A stretch of DNA of 64,000 bases from DATBJG01 sp963790545 (GCA_963790545.1 CAWBPA010000025.1:1-64000), one strand, 5' to 3'. Counted from the first letter of the stretch, positions 26,356 to 36,555 are shown. The notes: generated from the sequence alone by a model not told the origin. Translations and numbers: made by a program.

Positions 26356-27522
26356 CGGGTTCCCGCTCGGCCGCGTACGGAAGGGTGATGAGCACGAGGA
26401 ACAGCATCAGGAATTCGGAATCGCCGAAATTGTATTCGAACAATCCGGCGGCCAGCATCCCGACCGTCGCAGCAAGGGCGGCAGCCGGAAGGTAGGGTTC
26501 ACGGGCACGTTTGAGACGGCGCGTCAGATCGACGATCAGCACGGCGATGAACCAGATCCAGACGCCGAGCGCCGGGAGACCACGCTCCGCCGCAATCTGA
26601 ACAGGGACGTTGTGAAGGTGCGGGTTGATCGGCGACTGGTCGTTGTCGCGATAGTCGGCGTAGCGCCGCTGAATCATATTGGGCCCCACGCCGGTCAGCG
26701 GATAGTCCCGAATCATCCGGCCGCCAATACGAAGCATCGTGACGCGATCGCGAATGGTCGGATCCTTCAAGTCGAACATCGAGGACGCCCGCTCGGTGAT
26801 CTGTGACGGCGCGACCGCGATGAAGATGGCGGCAATGATTGGGAGCACCGTCACGAAACGGAAGTCGCGCAGGGCCAGCAGCAGGGCGACGCCGGCACAG
26901 GCGCCCACCCAGGCGCCTCGCGTGAGTGTCAGGACGAGCGCGACCACGAGCGCCGGCATCATAATGAGGGGCCAGATGCGATCCGTGGAAAAGAGCGCCC
27001 GCGCGGCTGCCGCACCAATGACCAATACCAGCAGACCCGAGTACGTCATGTAATGCGTCAGCAGGCCTTCGGGCCGCCGGCCGAGACTGTCGTACTGGAG
27101 GACGCCGGTACTGAACGATCCCAATGAGTGCGCTCAACGCGCCGACCGTAATGACCACGGTCAGGACCATCGATGCGCGTGGGCCGCGCGCCAGGTGGTA
27201 CACCGCTGGCACGATGAGAAACAGGATGAGCTGTTTGTCGTCGATGAAGCTCGCGCGCGGGTCGATCGCGAAAGCTGAAGAGACGAGCGTCAGCGGCCGC
27301 ATAGACGAGCAGCGGAACGAACATCCCGGGGACCTGGACGCGCTGGTGCTGGACGACGAGCGACAGCACCCAGAATGTCAGCGTAATGCCGAGACAGATG
27401 CCGGCCGCGGCAATCGACACCTGCAGCGCCGCGGCCAACCCGATCAAGCCGGCAAAGCCGACGAGCGCGAGGCGATTCCGCGTGGGGAGTGGTGCCGTCA
27501 GCGTCGCTGTGGCCGTATTCAT
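26348..27522 (-). CDS. O-antigen ligase/polymerase-like membrane protein (two frameshifts)
   Basis: Polytopic inner-membrane protein of the WaaL/RfaL (Wzy_C) type, expected to join or polymerise lipid-linked O-units in the periplasm. Reassembled length is about 390 residues with ten or more hydrophobic segments. The diagnostic periplasmic loop is visible (RDYPLTGVGPNMIQRRY and HLHNVPVQIAAERGLPALG). Frames break near 27300 and 27115. It lies between a GT9 gene upstream and hldE downstream, both LPS-related. Confidence 0.85.
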
Positions 27523-28626
27523 CGTTCGTTCCCCGCGTAGCGACCGCAGACCCCATCTCAAGATCGTGCGCCAGTGCCCGATCGGCCGCGGCCAGCACAG
27601 TCGCCGGGGCTATCCCGGTGAGGCACCGATAGTCGCCCGGCGCGCAGTGTCGCTGATCGCAGGGTCGGCATGGGAGCGGGCCCACGTCAACGGCTTCACT
27701 GACCAGAGCCGGATCGCGCCAGGGCTGGGATCGTACTGGAAGCGTCGGACCGTAGATACCCACGATGGCCACCGAGGACGTACTCGCGATGTGGAGCGGC
27801 CCGCTGTCGCCGCCGATGTAGAGCGCGGCGCGCGACATGAGCGCGCGCAGTTCGTCGAGGCTGAACTCTCCAACGTCCAGAACTGCTGGCTGCCCGAGTG
27901 TTGTCCAATCGTGCGCGGGCCATCTCGATGATGCGTTGGCGGGCTCCCGCGTCCGATGGGCCCGAGGTCACGACGATGCGACGCGTCGGATCGGCGGCCG
28001 CGAGGCCCTCTACCAGCTCTGCGAATGCGCCGGCCGGCCACCGGCGGAATGGATTCCCCGCGCTGACGTGCACGACAATCAGCGTCTCCGTCGCACGGAT
28101 GCCGGCTGCACGCAGCCGCATGGTTACCGCGGCGGCAGCCGCAGCACTCTCGACCATCTCTGTGGGATCGCATCGCGGGTCGGGTGGTTCGATACCGAGA
28201 GGGCTCAGCAGGTCCCATTGATTCTGGACCGAATGACGCGGTCGCAGTTCCCGGGGTCGAGGTATGCGTGTCGTATACATCCAACCTCGACCCACGACAT
28301 CGAACCCGATCCGCTGCGGCGCCCGGGTTGCCCACGACAGCCACGAGCTTCGGGGTCCACCATGCATGTCGATCACCAGATCGAAGCGAGCGGCGTGAAG
28401 CTGCTGCGCGAGCCGCAAATCGTCCGTGCCAGCGGCGCCAGCCGCGTGGACGGGGTGCGACGAGGACGTGGGTGAGATGTGGGTTGTGCTGCAGAACGGG
28501 AGCGGCTTCGGGCTCGACGAGATACGTAATCGAGGCCTCCGGAAAGCGCCGGCGCAGCGCGCGAACTGCGGGCGTCGTGAACACGACGTCGCCAATCAGC
28601 CTTGGCCGGATCAGAAGAATCTTCAT
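27523..28626 (-). CDS. Glycosyltransferase family 9 (heptosyltransferase-like; frameshifted, 3' end uncertain)
   Basis: ADP-heptose:LPS heptosyltransferase-like enzyme. The N-terminus MKILLIRPRLIGDVVFTTPAVRALR and the C-terminal IGGDSGPLHIASTSSVAIVGIYGPT with a DPALVSEAVDVGPLPCRPC tail are classic GT9 features. Frames break near 28450 and 27895. After ADRALAHDLEMGS no stop appears until 27290, inside the next gene, so either the genes overlap or a further base is missing; I place the end at the ligase start. It is the first large gene of the LPS operon. Confidence 0.83.
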
Positions 28627-28654
28627 GGCACTGACGGCTGAGGGCGGCGGACCT

Positions 28655-28825
28655 CTATGGCTCGATTGTGGCTTCGTCGATGAGCATCACCGGGATGTCG
28701 TCCTTGATGGGGTACACGCGATGGCATGTGTGGCATTTCAGAGCAGCGCCGTTTTTCACGAGGACGACCGGCGTCTTGCACTGCGGGCATGCAAGGATTT
28801 CCAACAATTCGGGATCGATTGGCAT
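28655..28825 (-). CDS. Trm112 family protein (UPF0434/YcaR-like, 56 aa)
   Basis: Small zinc-ribbon protein; bacterial members are of uncertain role and often lie beside LPS genes, while eukaryotic Trm112 activates methyltransferases. The sequence shows ELLEILACPQCKTPV and LKCHTCHRVYPIKDDIPVML, with the two CxxC pairs intact (C13/C16 and C31/C34). It begins the minus-strand LPS operon, 28 bases before the GT9 gene. It is too short for most gene callers. Confidence 0.9.
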   Translation of the reverse strand: MPIDPELLEILACPQCKTPVVLVKNGAALKCHTCHRVYPIKDDIPVMLIDEATIEP

Positions 28826-28893
28826 AAGCGGAGGCCCCCTCCTGCCGAAAACTATACCAGACCGACCCTTTTGTGAAACAATCGGATGACCTC

Positions 28894-30726
28894 ATGAAAA
28901 TCGCCATAATCGTGCTCACCGTCATCCTGGCGGTATCCGGAGCCGTGGCCGCGCAATCCCCGGCGCCCTCCGCCTATTACGACTTCCTGGTCGGGCGCCA
29001 CCTCGATTCAAACGGAGATCTCGACGGTGCGCTTGCAGCGCTGCTGCGCGCCGCAAAGCTCGATCCGTCGTCGGCTGAGATTCAAGCCGATCTTGCCGGT
29101 ATTTACGTGCGGCTGAACCGCACGTCGGATGCCCTCAAAGCAGGAGAGCAGGCGCTCAAGAACGATTCCGACAACATTACAGCCAATCGGGTGATGGGCA
29201 GCATTTACGCCAGCCTCGTGCAATCGGCGAAACCTGGAACGCCTGGCGTGCGAGAGAACGCCGAGCGTGCCGTGCGCTATCTGGAAAAATCGGATCCGAC
29301 GAGCACGGCGAGCGTGCAGCTCCTGCTGGGACGCATGTACGTCAGGAGTCAAGCGTGGGACAAGGCTATCAGCCTGCTGACCAAGCTCCTCGATGAGGAA
29401 CCGGGCTACGGAGACGCGATCACACTGCTCGTTCAGGCGTACGAAGGCGCCGGACGCGGTTCGGACGCGATCAAGCTGCTCGAAGACAATCCCACGTCTT
29501 CAGCGCAGCTGTCGATCATGCTTGCCGAGCTGTACGAAGGTGAAGAACGGTGGGCCGAAGCGGCTGCAGCATACGGCCGGGCATCCGAGCGTCGGCCGCG
29601 AGATGTCGAGTTGAAAGTGCGTTGGGCGACGGCGCTCCTGAGCGTGGGAGATACACCCGCCGTGGAGAAGGCGCGTGCCGTCCTCAAGGACGTGGCTGCC
29701 GCCAATCCATCGCATGTCCGCGGGCACTACCTTCTGGTTCAGACCGAGCGCACGCTGGGCAACAGCGCCGGCGCCGAAGCAATCGCCCGCAAGATGATTT
29801 CTGCCAATCCAAACAGCGTCTGGGGTCAATACGCCCTGGCGCTCGTTCTCACGGATCGGCGCGACTACCGAAACGTGATCGCGACGCTCGAGCCAATCGT
29901 CACAGGCTGGAAGGCGCGTAAAGATAACGGGCAAGGCCTGAACGTCGTTCGGTTGCACGAACAGCTGGGCCTGGCCTATCAGGGGCTCAAACAATACGAC
30001 AAGGCTATTGAGCAGTTTGCACAGGCACGCGCAATCGCGCCTACCGATCTTCGGGTCGCGAGACTCGAAGCCCTCGCGCTTGGCGAGAACGGACAGATGG
30101 ACCGTGGGGTGACCCTGCTCGAAAGCACGCTCAAGCAGGACGAGAAGCAGCCTGCGGCCTACATTGCCCTCGCTGAGCTCTATCTCGAGTCCGGGCGGCT
30201 TCCTCAAGCGCTGGCAGTGCTCGATCGCGCCGCCGGGCAACTTCCTGGAGATACAGCGGTACCGTATGGTGTCGGCAATTTGCTGGAAGGCCGGAAGCAC
30301 TACTCGGAAGCGGAGCGCGTTTTCAAGAAGCTCCTGGCGACCGATCCCAACCACGTGCAGGCGCTGAATTCCCTTGGGTACATGCTGGCCGAGCGTGGAG
30401 AACGGCTTCAGGAATCGGTGGAGTACATCAAACGAGCGCTCGAGATTGAGCCCAACAACCCCGCCATTATCGACAGTCTTGGCTGGGCCTATTTCAAGCT
30501 GAACCAGCTCGATCTGGCCGAGCTCCATCTGCGGAAAGCGGCCGCCGGTCTGGTCACCAACTCGGTGATTCAGGATCACCTGGGCGACACGCTCTTCAAG
30601 CTCGGAAATTTTGACGAGGCGGCGCACGCGTGGGAACGCGCGCTGGCCGGCGACGGCGATTCGATCGAGCGTTCGGCGATTGAGCGCAAGATCAAGTCGG
30701 CACGCGAGAAGACCAGAAAGAAGTAG
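28894..30726 (+). CDS. TPR-repeat protein, exported
   Basis: The protein of about 610 residues is made almost wholly of tetratricopeptide repeats, so it should be a protein-binding superhelix. The ATG at 28894 gives a clean signal peptide (MKIAIIVLTVILAVSGAVAA), so it is periplasmic or surface-anchored; an in-frame GTG at 28873 would add seven residues. TPR signatures include GRHLDSNGDLDGALAALLRA, LGLAYQGLKQYDKAIEQFAQA and LNSLGYMLAERGERLQESVE with the conserved DSLGWAYFKL. A LolB-like lipoprotein gene follows 13 bases later, suggesting a joint role at the outer membrane. Confidence 0.88.
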   Translation: MKIAIIVLTVILAVSGAVAAQSPAPSAYYDFLVGRHLDSNGDLDGALAALLRAAKLDPSSAEIQADLAGIYVRLNRTSDALKAGEQALKNDSDNITANRVMGSIYASLVQSAKPGTPGVRENAERAVRYLEKSDPTSTASVQLLLGRMYVRSQAWDKAISLLTKLLDEEPGYGDAITLLVQAYEGAGRGSDAIKLLEDNPTSSAQLSIMLAELYEGEERWAEAAAAYGRASERRPRDVELKVRWATALLSVGDTPAVEKARAVLKDVAAANPSHVRGHYLLVQTERTLGNSAGAEAIARKMISANPNSVWGQYALALVLTDRRDYRNVIATLEPIVTGWKARKDNGQGLNVVRLHEQLGLAYQGLKQYDKAIEQFAQARAIAPTDLRVARLEALALGENGQMDRGVTLLESTLKQDEKQPAAYIALAELYLESGRLPQALAVLDRAAGQLPGDTAVPYGVGNLLEGRKHYSEAERVFKKLLATDPNHVQALNSLGYMLAERGERLQESVEYIKRALEIEPNNPAIIDSLGWAYFKLNQLDLAELHLRKAAAGLVTNSVIQDHLGDTLFKLGNFDEAAHAWERALAGDGDSIERSAIERKIKSAREKTRKK

Positions 30727-30739
30727 CGCGAACTCCGAA

Positions 30740-31553
30740 TTGCGACCCGCCCGGACCATCCTTGTTGCGGCGCTTGCGGTCGTCACCGTCAGCGCTTCAG
30801 CCTGCGCGCCACGCCGTTTGACCCTGCCGACCGGGCCGGGAACCCCACGCCCTGACTTTTCGACGCTCTTCGAACAGGCGACAACCGGCTGTCGTGGTAT
30901 CCGTACGATGACCGCAGAGCTGAACCTGAGCGGCCGCGCGGCCGGTCAGCGACTTCGCGGTCGTGTGCAGGTCGGTCTTGTCGCACCAGCCGCCGTCTAT
31001 TTGGAGGCGCCGGCGCCCTTTGGTGCGCCCGGCTTTGTCCTTGCCGCACAAAGCGACCGTGGGAGGTTGCTGCTGCCGCGCGATCGCGTGGTCGTCAACG
31101 ACGCGCCGGTCAGCGAAATCCTCGAGGCGTTGACGGGCCTCAAATTGGGCCCACGAGATCTGCGAGCCCTGCTGACGGGTTGCGTCGCACCCGATCCGGT
31201 GGCGCAATCCGGACGCGAATACACCGGCGATTTGGTCGCGGTCGATCTTGCAGGGCGGAAGCGTGGCCTGGCTTGGTCAACCAAACGGAGTCCGGCGCGT
31301 TGTGGCAGGCGAGCACGCCGGGCTGGTCGTGGAGTACGGGGCTTATGCGTCCGGCCCGGCTGTCATGCCTCGCGAGGTGCGCGTTCGCTCCGTCTCGCCG
31401 GGAACACCCGAGGTGGACTTGCGAATAGAACTCTCGCAGGTCGAGCTGAACGTACCGCTGGATGCCGCGACCTTCAAGGTCGACGTTCCGCCTGGTACGA
31501 CGGAGATTACCGCGGCCGAGCTTCGTGCCCGCGGTCCGCTGTCACAGCGATAG
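30740..31553 (+). CDS. LolB-like outer-membrane lipoprotein (one frameshift)
   Basis: Starts at TTG with a hydrophobic signal (LVAALAVVTVSASAC) ending in a lipobox-like cysteine. The body (TMTAELNLSGRAAGQRLRGRVQVGLVAP, AVYLEAPAPFGAPGFVLAAQ) resembles the half-barrel of LolB/LolA-type and DUF4292 proteins that handle lipoproteins. The frame breaks near 31255; the next frame finishes the barrel and ends RARGPLSQR. It lies in a run with the TPR gene and ispE, 13 bases apart on each side. LolB function is inference from fold-like pattern and lipobox. Confidence 0.7.
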
Positions 31554-31566
31554 CTGAGCACTACAG

Positions 31567-32474
31567 ATGCGAAGCCTCACGATTGATGCGTTCGCCAAGA
31601 TCAATCTGACGCTCATCGTCCAGTCGAGGCGACTGGATGGTTTGCACGAAGTTCGGACCGTCCTTCAGACGGTGGACCTGAGCGATCGCCTCACGTTCGT
31701 CTCACGTGCGGGTCCGTTGCGCCTGCGATGCAAAGGTGCGGATCTCCCGGAAGATCGGACGAATCTTGTCTGGCGCGCAGCGACGGAGCTGTGGCGTGCC
31801 GGCGGACGACAGGGGGAACCTCGAGATCTCTCAATCGTCGTCGTCAAGCGCATTCCGATCAGAGCCGGGTCTGGGCGGCGGCAGCAGCGATGCAGCCGCC
31901 ACGTTGATCGGGCTGAGAAAACTCTGGAACCTTACGATTGCGCCTCGAGAAGTCACTCAAATTGCCGGGCGGCTTGGTGCGGATGTCCCGTTCTTCCTGA
32001 CCGGGGGCGCCGCGATCGGGGTTGGGCGGGGCGACGAAATCTTTCCGGTCACCGACCTTCCGACCTGGTGGGTGTTGATTGTGACGCCGCCATTCGGGGT
32101 GTCCACCTCGGATGCCTACGCGTGGAAGGACAGCGACGACGATCGACCGAGATCCGAAATGGTAGAACCGCGCGATCCACGTCTGGCAGCGTACGTGGCT
32201 CGGGCGCCTCCCGGTTTTGGCGAATGACCTCGAGGCAGCGGTTGCGCGGCGCCATCCCGTGATTACCGAGACGGTTGCCGCGTTGCGAGACGGCGGCGCG
32301 ATGATGGCGGGAATGTCAGGCAGCGGCTCGGCCGTCTTCGGACTGTTCCCGACCGAACGCGAGGCCAGGTCAGCAAGGCGCAAGCTGCCGCCGAGCGCGG
32401 GCACCACATTCGTGGTGCGGCTGCTTTCTCGCGCGAGCTTTGCGCGACGCGGGCGCCCCGTCGTGCGCCCCTGA
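31567..32474 (+). CDS. ispE: 4-diphosphocytidyl-2-C-methyl-D-erythritol kinase IspE (two frameshifts)
   Basis: GHMP kinase of the MEP isoprenoid pathway. Visible are DAFAKINLTLIV at the N-terminus, the ATP loop GLGGGSSDAAATL, and the C-terminal AGMSGSGSAVFGLF. Frames break near 31860 and 32215; the three pieces join into a protein of about 300 residues. Two other MEP genes, fused as ispDF, lie at 43.3 kb. As in many bacteria ispE is followed by tRNA-Gln and prs. Confidence 0.93.
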
Positions 32475-32493
32475 TCGCCAGAGCCATGCGTTG

Positions 32494-32521
32494 TTGCCGG
32501 AAAAGCGGGCCCTCGTATACA
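32494..32521 (+). promoter_or_regulatory. Putative promoter of the tRNA-Gln/prs region
   Basis: TTGCCG, a 16-base spacer and TATACA lie just after the ispE stop and about 110 bases before tRNA-Gln. The leader would include the imperfect repeat at 32570-32629. Confidence 0.4.
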
Positions 32522-32569
32522 CTAAGCGATTGCGTCGCTCATTTTGATCCACGCCTTGTGCAGACTCCA

Positions 32570-32629
32570 GGCTTTGGGCTGTAGGTTGAGGCCTTTCACC
32601 CAAAGCCGAGAGAGTAAAGCCCAGAGCCA
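32570..32629. repeat. Heptamer-type inverted repeat before tRNA-Gln
   Basis: GGCTTTGGG and CCCAAAGCC form a nine-base inverted pair, with further aagccca/gagccaa units downstream. It sits six bases before the tRNA-Gln gene. Confidence 0.65.
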
Positions 32630-32634
32630 AGTGT

Positions 32635-32709
32635 TGGGGCGTGGCCAAGCGGTAAGGCGCGGGACTTTGGATCCCGTATTCGAAGGTTCGAATCCTTCCG
32701 CCCCAGCCA
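32635..32709 (+). tRNA. tRNA-Gln (anticodon TTG)
   Basis: The acceptor stem TGGGGCG/CGCCCCA, the anticodon arm CGGGA-CTTTGGA-TCCCG with TTG, and the T arm GAAGG-TTCGAAT-CCTTC are all complementary. CCA is encoded. It reads reliably as the UUG glutamine tRNA, lying between ispE and prs. Confidence 0.95.
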
Positions 32710-32850
32710 AAAATTGGTGCTGGCGGTCGGCGGCAGTGAAGACACGAGATTCAGCTCCATGGCATCACTGCCCGCAGTCTGCCGCCCGTGGTCAACCCGT
32801 GGTGGGAACAGCCGCTGATGGAACCCTCTGTCCCGTTGGGCCTTGGCGAG

Positions 32851-33782
32851 ATGAAGCTGTTTTCCGGTAGCGCGCATCCGGAGCTCACTCGGGAAATTGC
32901 CGGGTTTCTGGGTATTCCAGTCGGGCAATGTCGGCTGCGACGGTTCCCCGACTCGGAAGTCTCGTTCCAGATTGACGAGAACATCCGTGGCAGCGACGTG
33001 TTCATCGTGCAGCCGACGAGCAATCCGGTCGATCAGCATCTCGTCGAGCTGATGATCATGATCGACGCGTTTCGTCGCTCGTCGGCCGCGCGAATTACGG
33101 CGGTGATTCCTTATTACGGGTACGCGCGACAGGACAGGAAGGACAAGCCGCGAGTCCCGATCTCGGCGAAGCTGGTGGCAAACGTGCTCAGCGCCGCGGG
33201 GACCAATCGTGTGCTTGACCATGGATTTGCACAAGGCCCAGATTCAGGGCTTCTTCGATATCCCGGTCGACCACTTGTTTGCGGCGCCGGTGATCATCGA
33301 TTACCTCTCGCGGCTGGAGTATCCGGACTTGACGATCGTGTCACCAGATGCGGGAGGCGCCGAACGCGCACGGGCTTACGCCAAGCGACTGGATGCCGAG
33401 CTGGCGATTATCGACAAGCGGCGCACCGACGATGGGACGGCCGAGGTGATGAACGTCATCGGTGACGTAGCCGGGCGCACCTGCATCATCCAGGATGACA
33501 TTATCGACACGGCCGGAACGATCACCAAGGCGGCAGGTGCGTTGAAGGAGGCTGGTGCCGAGCGCGTGTTTGCCTGCGCGGTTCACGGCGTGCTGTCGGG
33601 GCCCGCGCTCGAACGCATCGAGCGTGCGCCCATCGATCAGCTCATCATGACCAACACGATTCCGCTCAGTCGCGGATCGCGCGCGCTGTCCGAAGATCAA
33701 GGTGCTGTCGGTGGCGCGGTTGCTCGGTCAGGCGATCAAGAACATCCACGAGGAGACGTCGGTGTCGTCGTTGTTCGTGTGA
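32851..33782 (+). CDS. prs: Ribose-phosphate pyrophosphokinase Prs (two frameshifts)
   Basis: Makes PRPP from ribose 5-phosphate and ATP. The N-terminus MKLFSGSAHPELTREIA decides the start; an upstream ATG at 32818 is possible. Seen are FPDSEVSFQIDENIRG, PYYGYARQDRKDKPR, MDLHKAQIQGFFDIPVDHL and the PRPP-binding IQDDIIDTAGTITKA. Frames break near 33222 and 33665; the final frame ends EETSVSSLFV. The intact length of about 310 residues is normal. Followed by rplY and pth, a common gene order. Confidence 0.94.
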
Positions 33783-33829
33783 AGTGCGGAGGGTCATCGT
33801 CAAACCGACAAACAGAGGGCCTGAGGAAT

Positions 33830-34499
33830 ATGGAAGCAGTGCTTGAAGCAAGTCCGCGATCATCGCGGGGGAAGAACGAAGCGCGTCGGCTGAGAGCGAG
33901 CGGCAAGATTCCGGCCGTGGTGTACGGCGGGAGAGCCAGCCGGGAGGGACGCCCATAGAGGTCGATCCCAAGGTGCTCATGCGGATTCTGCATTCGGATA
34001 CCGGAGTGAATACGCTCATCAGCTTGAAGACGGGTGGGGCGTCGCAAGTCCGCGTGCTGGTCCGGGAATATCAAGTCGATCCCGTCACGAGCCATCTCCT
34101 GCACGCGGATTTCTACCGCGTGGCGATGGACAAGAAGCTCACGGTTACCGTCCCGATCGTCGTCCGGGGAGAGGCGCCCGGCGTGAAACAGCAGGGGGGC
34201 GTCTCGACTTCGTACACCGCGAGGTGGACGTCGAATGTCTGCCGGCTGACATTCCCGATCACATCGACGTCGATGTGAGCGGGTTGATGGTGGGACAGTC
34301 GGTGCGCGTGAGGGATGTGGCGACCAACGTCAAGTGGACTGCGGTGAGCGACTCCGACATGATGCTGGTCCACGTGATCATGCCGAAGGTCGAAGAGGTC
34401 GCGCCTGCGGCTGATGCCGCTGCGGCGGCCGCTGCGACGCCGGCCGAGCCCGAAGTCATCAAGAAGGGCAAGGTCGAGAAACCCGAGGAAGAAGAGTAA
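33830..34499 (+). CDS. rplY: 50S ribosomal protein L25/general stress protein Ctc (two frameshifts)
   Basis: Binds 5S rRNA in the large subunit. The long (CTC-type) form, about 223 residues, has NEARRLRASGKIPAVVYG, VDPVTSHLLHADFYRV, the second domain (VECLPADIPDHIDVDVS) and an Ala/Glu-rich tail. Frames break near 33945 and 34200. At the first break one missing G in a ggg run, and at the second one missing C, restore the frame. A gagg ribosome site lies before the ATG. pth follows after eight bases. Confidence 0.93.
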
Positions 34500-34507
34500 C
34501 GCGGTTC

Positions 34508-35092
34508 GTGAAACTCATCGCCGGACTCGGCAATCCTGGGGCCAAGTACCGGGAGACGCGACACAACGTGGGCTTCGAGGTGGTCGATGTGCTCGCGCGG
34601 CGCCAGGGCGTGGATTTCGAAAGCGCGCCTGGCGAAGCCGTCATGGCGCGGGGCCGATCGCTGGGGGACGGCGTTCTGCTGGTCAAGCCGCTGACGTCCA
34701 TGAACCTCAGCGGCCATGCCATCGCCGAGCTGATCCGGTACTATCGAGTGGCGCTGGCGGATGTGCTGGTCATTCTCGACGAGGTCCAGCTGCCGCTTGG
34801 ACGACTGCGGGCGCGCGCCCGCGGATCGCATGGGGGCCACAACGGTCTCAAATCGGTGGCGGGCCAGCTCGGGAGCGACGAGTACGCGCGCCTGCGCATT
34901 GGCGTGGGACGGGGCGACGAGCGGCGGGACCTTGCCGATCACGTGCTCGCCCGGTTCGACGCCGAGGAACGCGAGACCATTCGGACAGCGATTCAGCGAG
35001 CCGCCGATGCGGCTGAGATGTTTGCCACTGACGGGATTGAGAAGGTGATGAACACGTTCAACCGGTCAGACGATCTCGGAACTGCTGACTAA
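34508..35092 (+). CDS. pth: Peptidyl-tRNA hydrolase
   Basis: Recycles peptidyl-tRNA released from stalled ribosomes. The 194-residue protein has KLIAGLGNPGAKYRETRHNVGFEV with the catalytic His, KPLTSMNLSG, and the GGHNGLKSV region. The start is GTG. It forms a short operon with prs and rplY; a dispersed repeat element follows before rpsF. Confidence 0.95.
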   Translation: MKLIAGLGNPGAKYRETRHNVGFEVVDVLARRQGVDFESAPGEAVMARGRSLGDGVLLVKPLTSMNLSGHAIAELIRYYRVALADVLVILDEVQLPLGRLRARARGSHGGHNGLKSVAGQLGSDEYARLRIGVGRGDERRDLADHVLARFDAEERETIRTAIQRAADAAEMFATDGIEKVMNTFNRSDDLGTAD

Positions 35093-35111
35093 GCGGACGA
35101 TCGACCGTAGC

Positions 35112-35219
35112 AAGATCCGGAGCGTAAGCGACCCTTCGATAAACTCAGGGTCGCCCCGAGCGTAGTCGAGGGGCGACGGCAGCGCGTGGGGGTGGGGCCC
35201 CACGCGAATTGAGTAATTG
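35112..35219 (+). repeat. Dispersed intergenic element, type B copy, before rpsF
   Basis: The 5' half (aagatccggagcgtaagcga, then a long GTCGCCCC...GGGGCGAC hairpin) is nearly identical to the copy before radA. The 3' half, GCGTGGGGGTGGGGCCCCACGC plus an AT-rich tail, is shared with all copies. Here about 65 further bases with a normal ribosome site separate it from rpsF. Confidence 0.85.
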
Positions 35220-35284
35220 AGAACTAACCCCTTGCAACCTCGTGTTGCCGAGGGCCAGAAGCCCTCGTCCAGAAGGAGCACAGT

Positions 35285-35725
35285 GTGAACAGACAGTACG
35301 AGCTCGTGTATATCGTTTCGCCCGACGCGACAGACGAACAGGTTCAGGGACTTCACGGCCAGGTCGAAGAAATCGTCGGCCGGATGGGCGGCACTCTCGA
35401 CAAAACTGACAACTGGGGCCGTCGAAAGCTCGCCTACGAAATCGGTCCGCACAAAGAGGGCACGTACGTGCTCGAAGTCATCAGCGGCGCTGGCGATCTC
35501 ATGAAAGAGATCGATCGGCGACTTCGTGTCAGCGATCAAATCATTCGACACTTGATTGTACGGGTGGACGAGGAGAATCGTGTCGTGGATCGCGCGCGCA
35601 CGAAACGGAAGACGGAGTCCGAGCGGCGCCGGGTCGCTCGCGGGTTGCCTCCGGAGCGCCAGCCGGGAGAGGGTCCGCGCATCGAAGAGAGCGATGACAG
35701 CGGATTCGATGGGGTGGAGGTGTAG
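35285..35725 (+). CDS. rpsF: 30S ribosomal protein S6
   Basis: Small-subunit protein that binds with S18 on the platform. The core has YELVYIVSPDATDEQ, NWGRRKLAYEI and the beta strand ending LIVRVDEE. The 146-residue protein carries a basic then acidic C-terminal extension beyond the usual length. GTG start with a strong agaagga site. First gene of the rpsF-rpsR-rplI-dnaB run; no ssb lies between rpsF and rpsR. Confidence 0.95.
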   Translation: MNRQYELVYIVSPDATDEQVQGLHGQVEEIVGRMGGTLDKTDNWGRRKLAYEIGPHKEGTYVLEVISGAGDLMKEIDRRLRVSDQIIRHLIVRVDEENRVVDRARTKRKTESERRRVARGLPPERQPGEGPRIEESDDSGFDGVEV

Positions 35726-35727
35726 TC

Positions 35728-36027
35728 GTGAGAGAAACAGGAAGACGGTCCGGTCCGGGCGGTGGGCGTGGCGGTGCCCGTGGAGCCGACAAGAAGGAAG
35801 GGCAGCGTCGCACGCTGTTTCGACGTCGCAAAGTCTGCAAATTCTGCGCGGACAAGATTGACGACATCAACTACAAGGACGTCAAGCTGCTTGGCCCGTT
35901 CGTGCCCGAACGCGGCAAGATTCTGCCGCGGCGCATTTCGGGGACCTGTGCCATGCACCAGCGCAAGCTGCAGACCGCGATCAAGCGCGCACGACAGCTG
36001 GCATTGGTGCCGTACACGACGGAGTAA
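35728..36027 (+). CDS. rpsR: 30S ribosomal protein S18
   Basis: Partner of S6. The Gly/Arg-rich N-terminus is followed by RRKVCKFC, DIDDINYKDVKLL-like sequence and ILPRRISGTCAMHQRKLQTAIKRAR. It keeps a CxxC pair (C37/C40, KVCKFC) plus a later Cys, suggesting the zinc-binding form. GTG start two bases after the rpsF stop. Confidence 0.95.
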   Translation: MRETGRRSGPGGGRGGARGADKKEGQRRTLFRRRKVCKFCADKIDDINYKDVKLLGPFVPERGKILPRRISGTCAMHQRKLQTAIKRARQLALVPYTTE

Positions 36028-36048
36028 ACTAGCCACTTGAGGTCTCCC

Positions 36049-36516
36049 ATGGAAGTCATTCTTCGAGAACATGTGGACAATGTCGGCAAGCGCGGTGAGA
36101 TCGTCAAGGTCGCCGACGGCTTTGCCCGCAACTATTTGCTGCCGCGGAAGCTGGCGTTGCCCGTCACTCCCGGCAATCTCAAGCACATCGAGCGCGAGCG
36201 CGCGAAGTTCGACGCGCGCGAGGCCGAAGAACGACAAGGGGCGCAGGCCGTTGCCACGAAACTCGCGGGCATCGTCGTCCTCATCTCCCGCAAGGTCGGG
36301 GAGACGGAGGCCTTGTATGGCTCGGTGACGTCCGCAGACATTGCCACGAGCCTTGCGTCGCAGGGGTTGGAGATCGACAAGCGCAAGATCCAGCTTCATG
36401 AGCCGATCAAGCGTCTTGGCGAGTACGAAGTCCCTATCAAGCTGCACCGTGATGTGGTGGCGCCGATCAAGGTCAAGGTCGTCGCGGACGGCGTTCCGGA
36501 GACGACAGAAGCGTAG
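36049..36516 (+). CDS. rplI: 50S ribosomal protein L9
   Basis: Long two-domain ribosomal protein on the L1 side. The N-terminal domain MEVILREHVDNVGKRGEIVKVADGFARNYLLPRKLA is classic, followed by the connecting helix and a C-terminal RNA-binding domain (EALYGSVTSADIA, HEPIKRLGEYEV). I start at the ATG at 36049, four codons into the open frame, to match the family. Confidence 0.96.
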   Translation: MEVILREHVDNVGKRGEIVKVADGFARNYLLPRKLALPVTPGNLKHIERERAKFDAREAEERQGAQAVATKLAGIVVLISRKVGETEALYGSVTSADIATSLASQGLEIDKRKIQLHEPIKRLGEYEVPIKLHRDVVAPIKVKVVADGVPETTEA

Positions 36517-36555
36517 CGGTGCTGAAAAGGGCTTTACTTCAGGCGTACCCCGAAC

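Noticed and set aside
33830..34499. Treating frameshifted genes such as rplY, prs, alr or nusG as pseudogenes
   Set aside because: They are essential or near-essential, all conserved motifs persist across the breaks, and one-base corrections restore full length.
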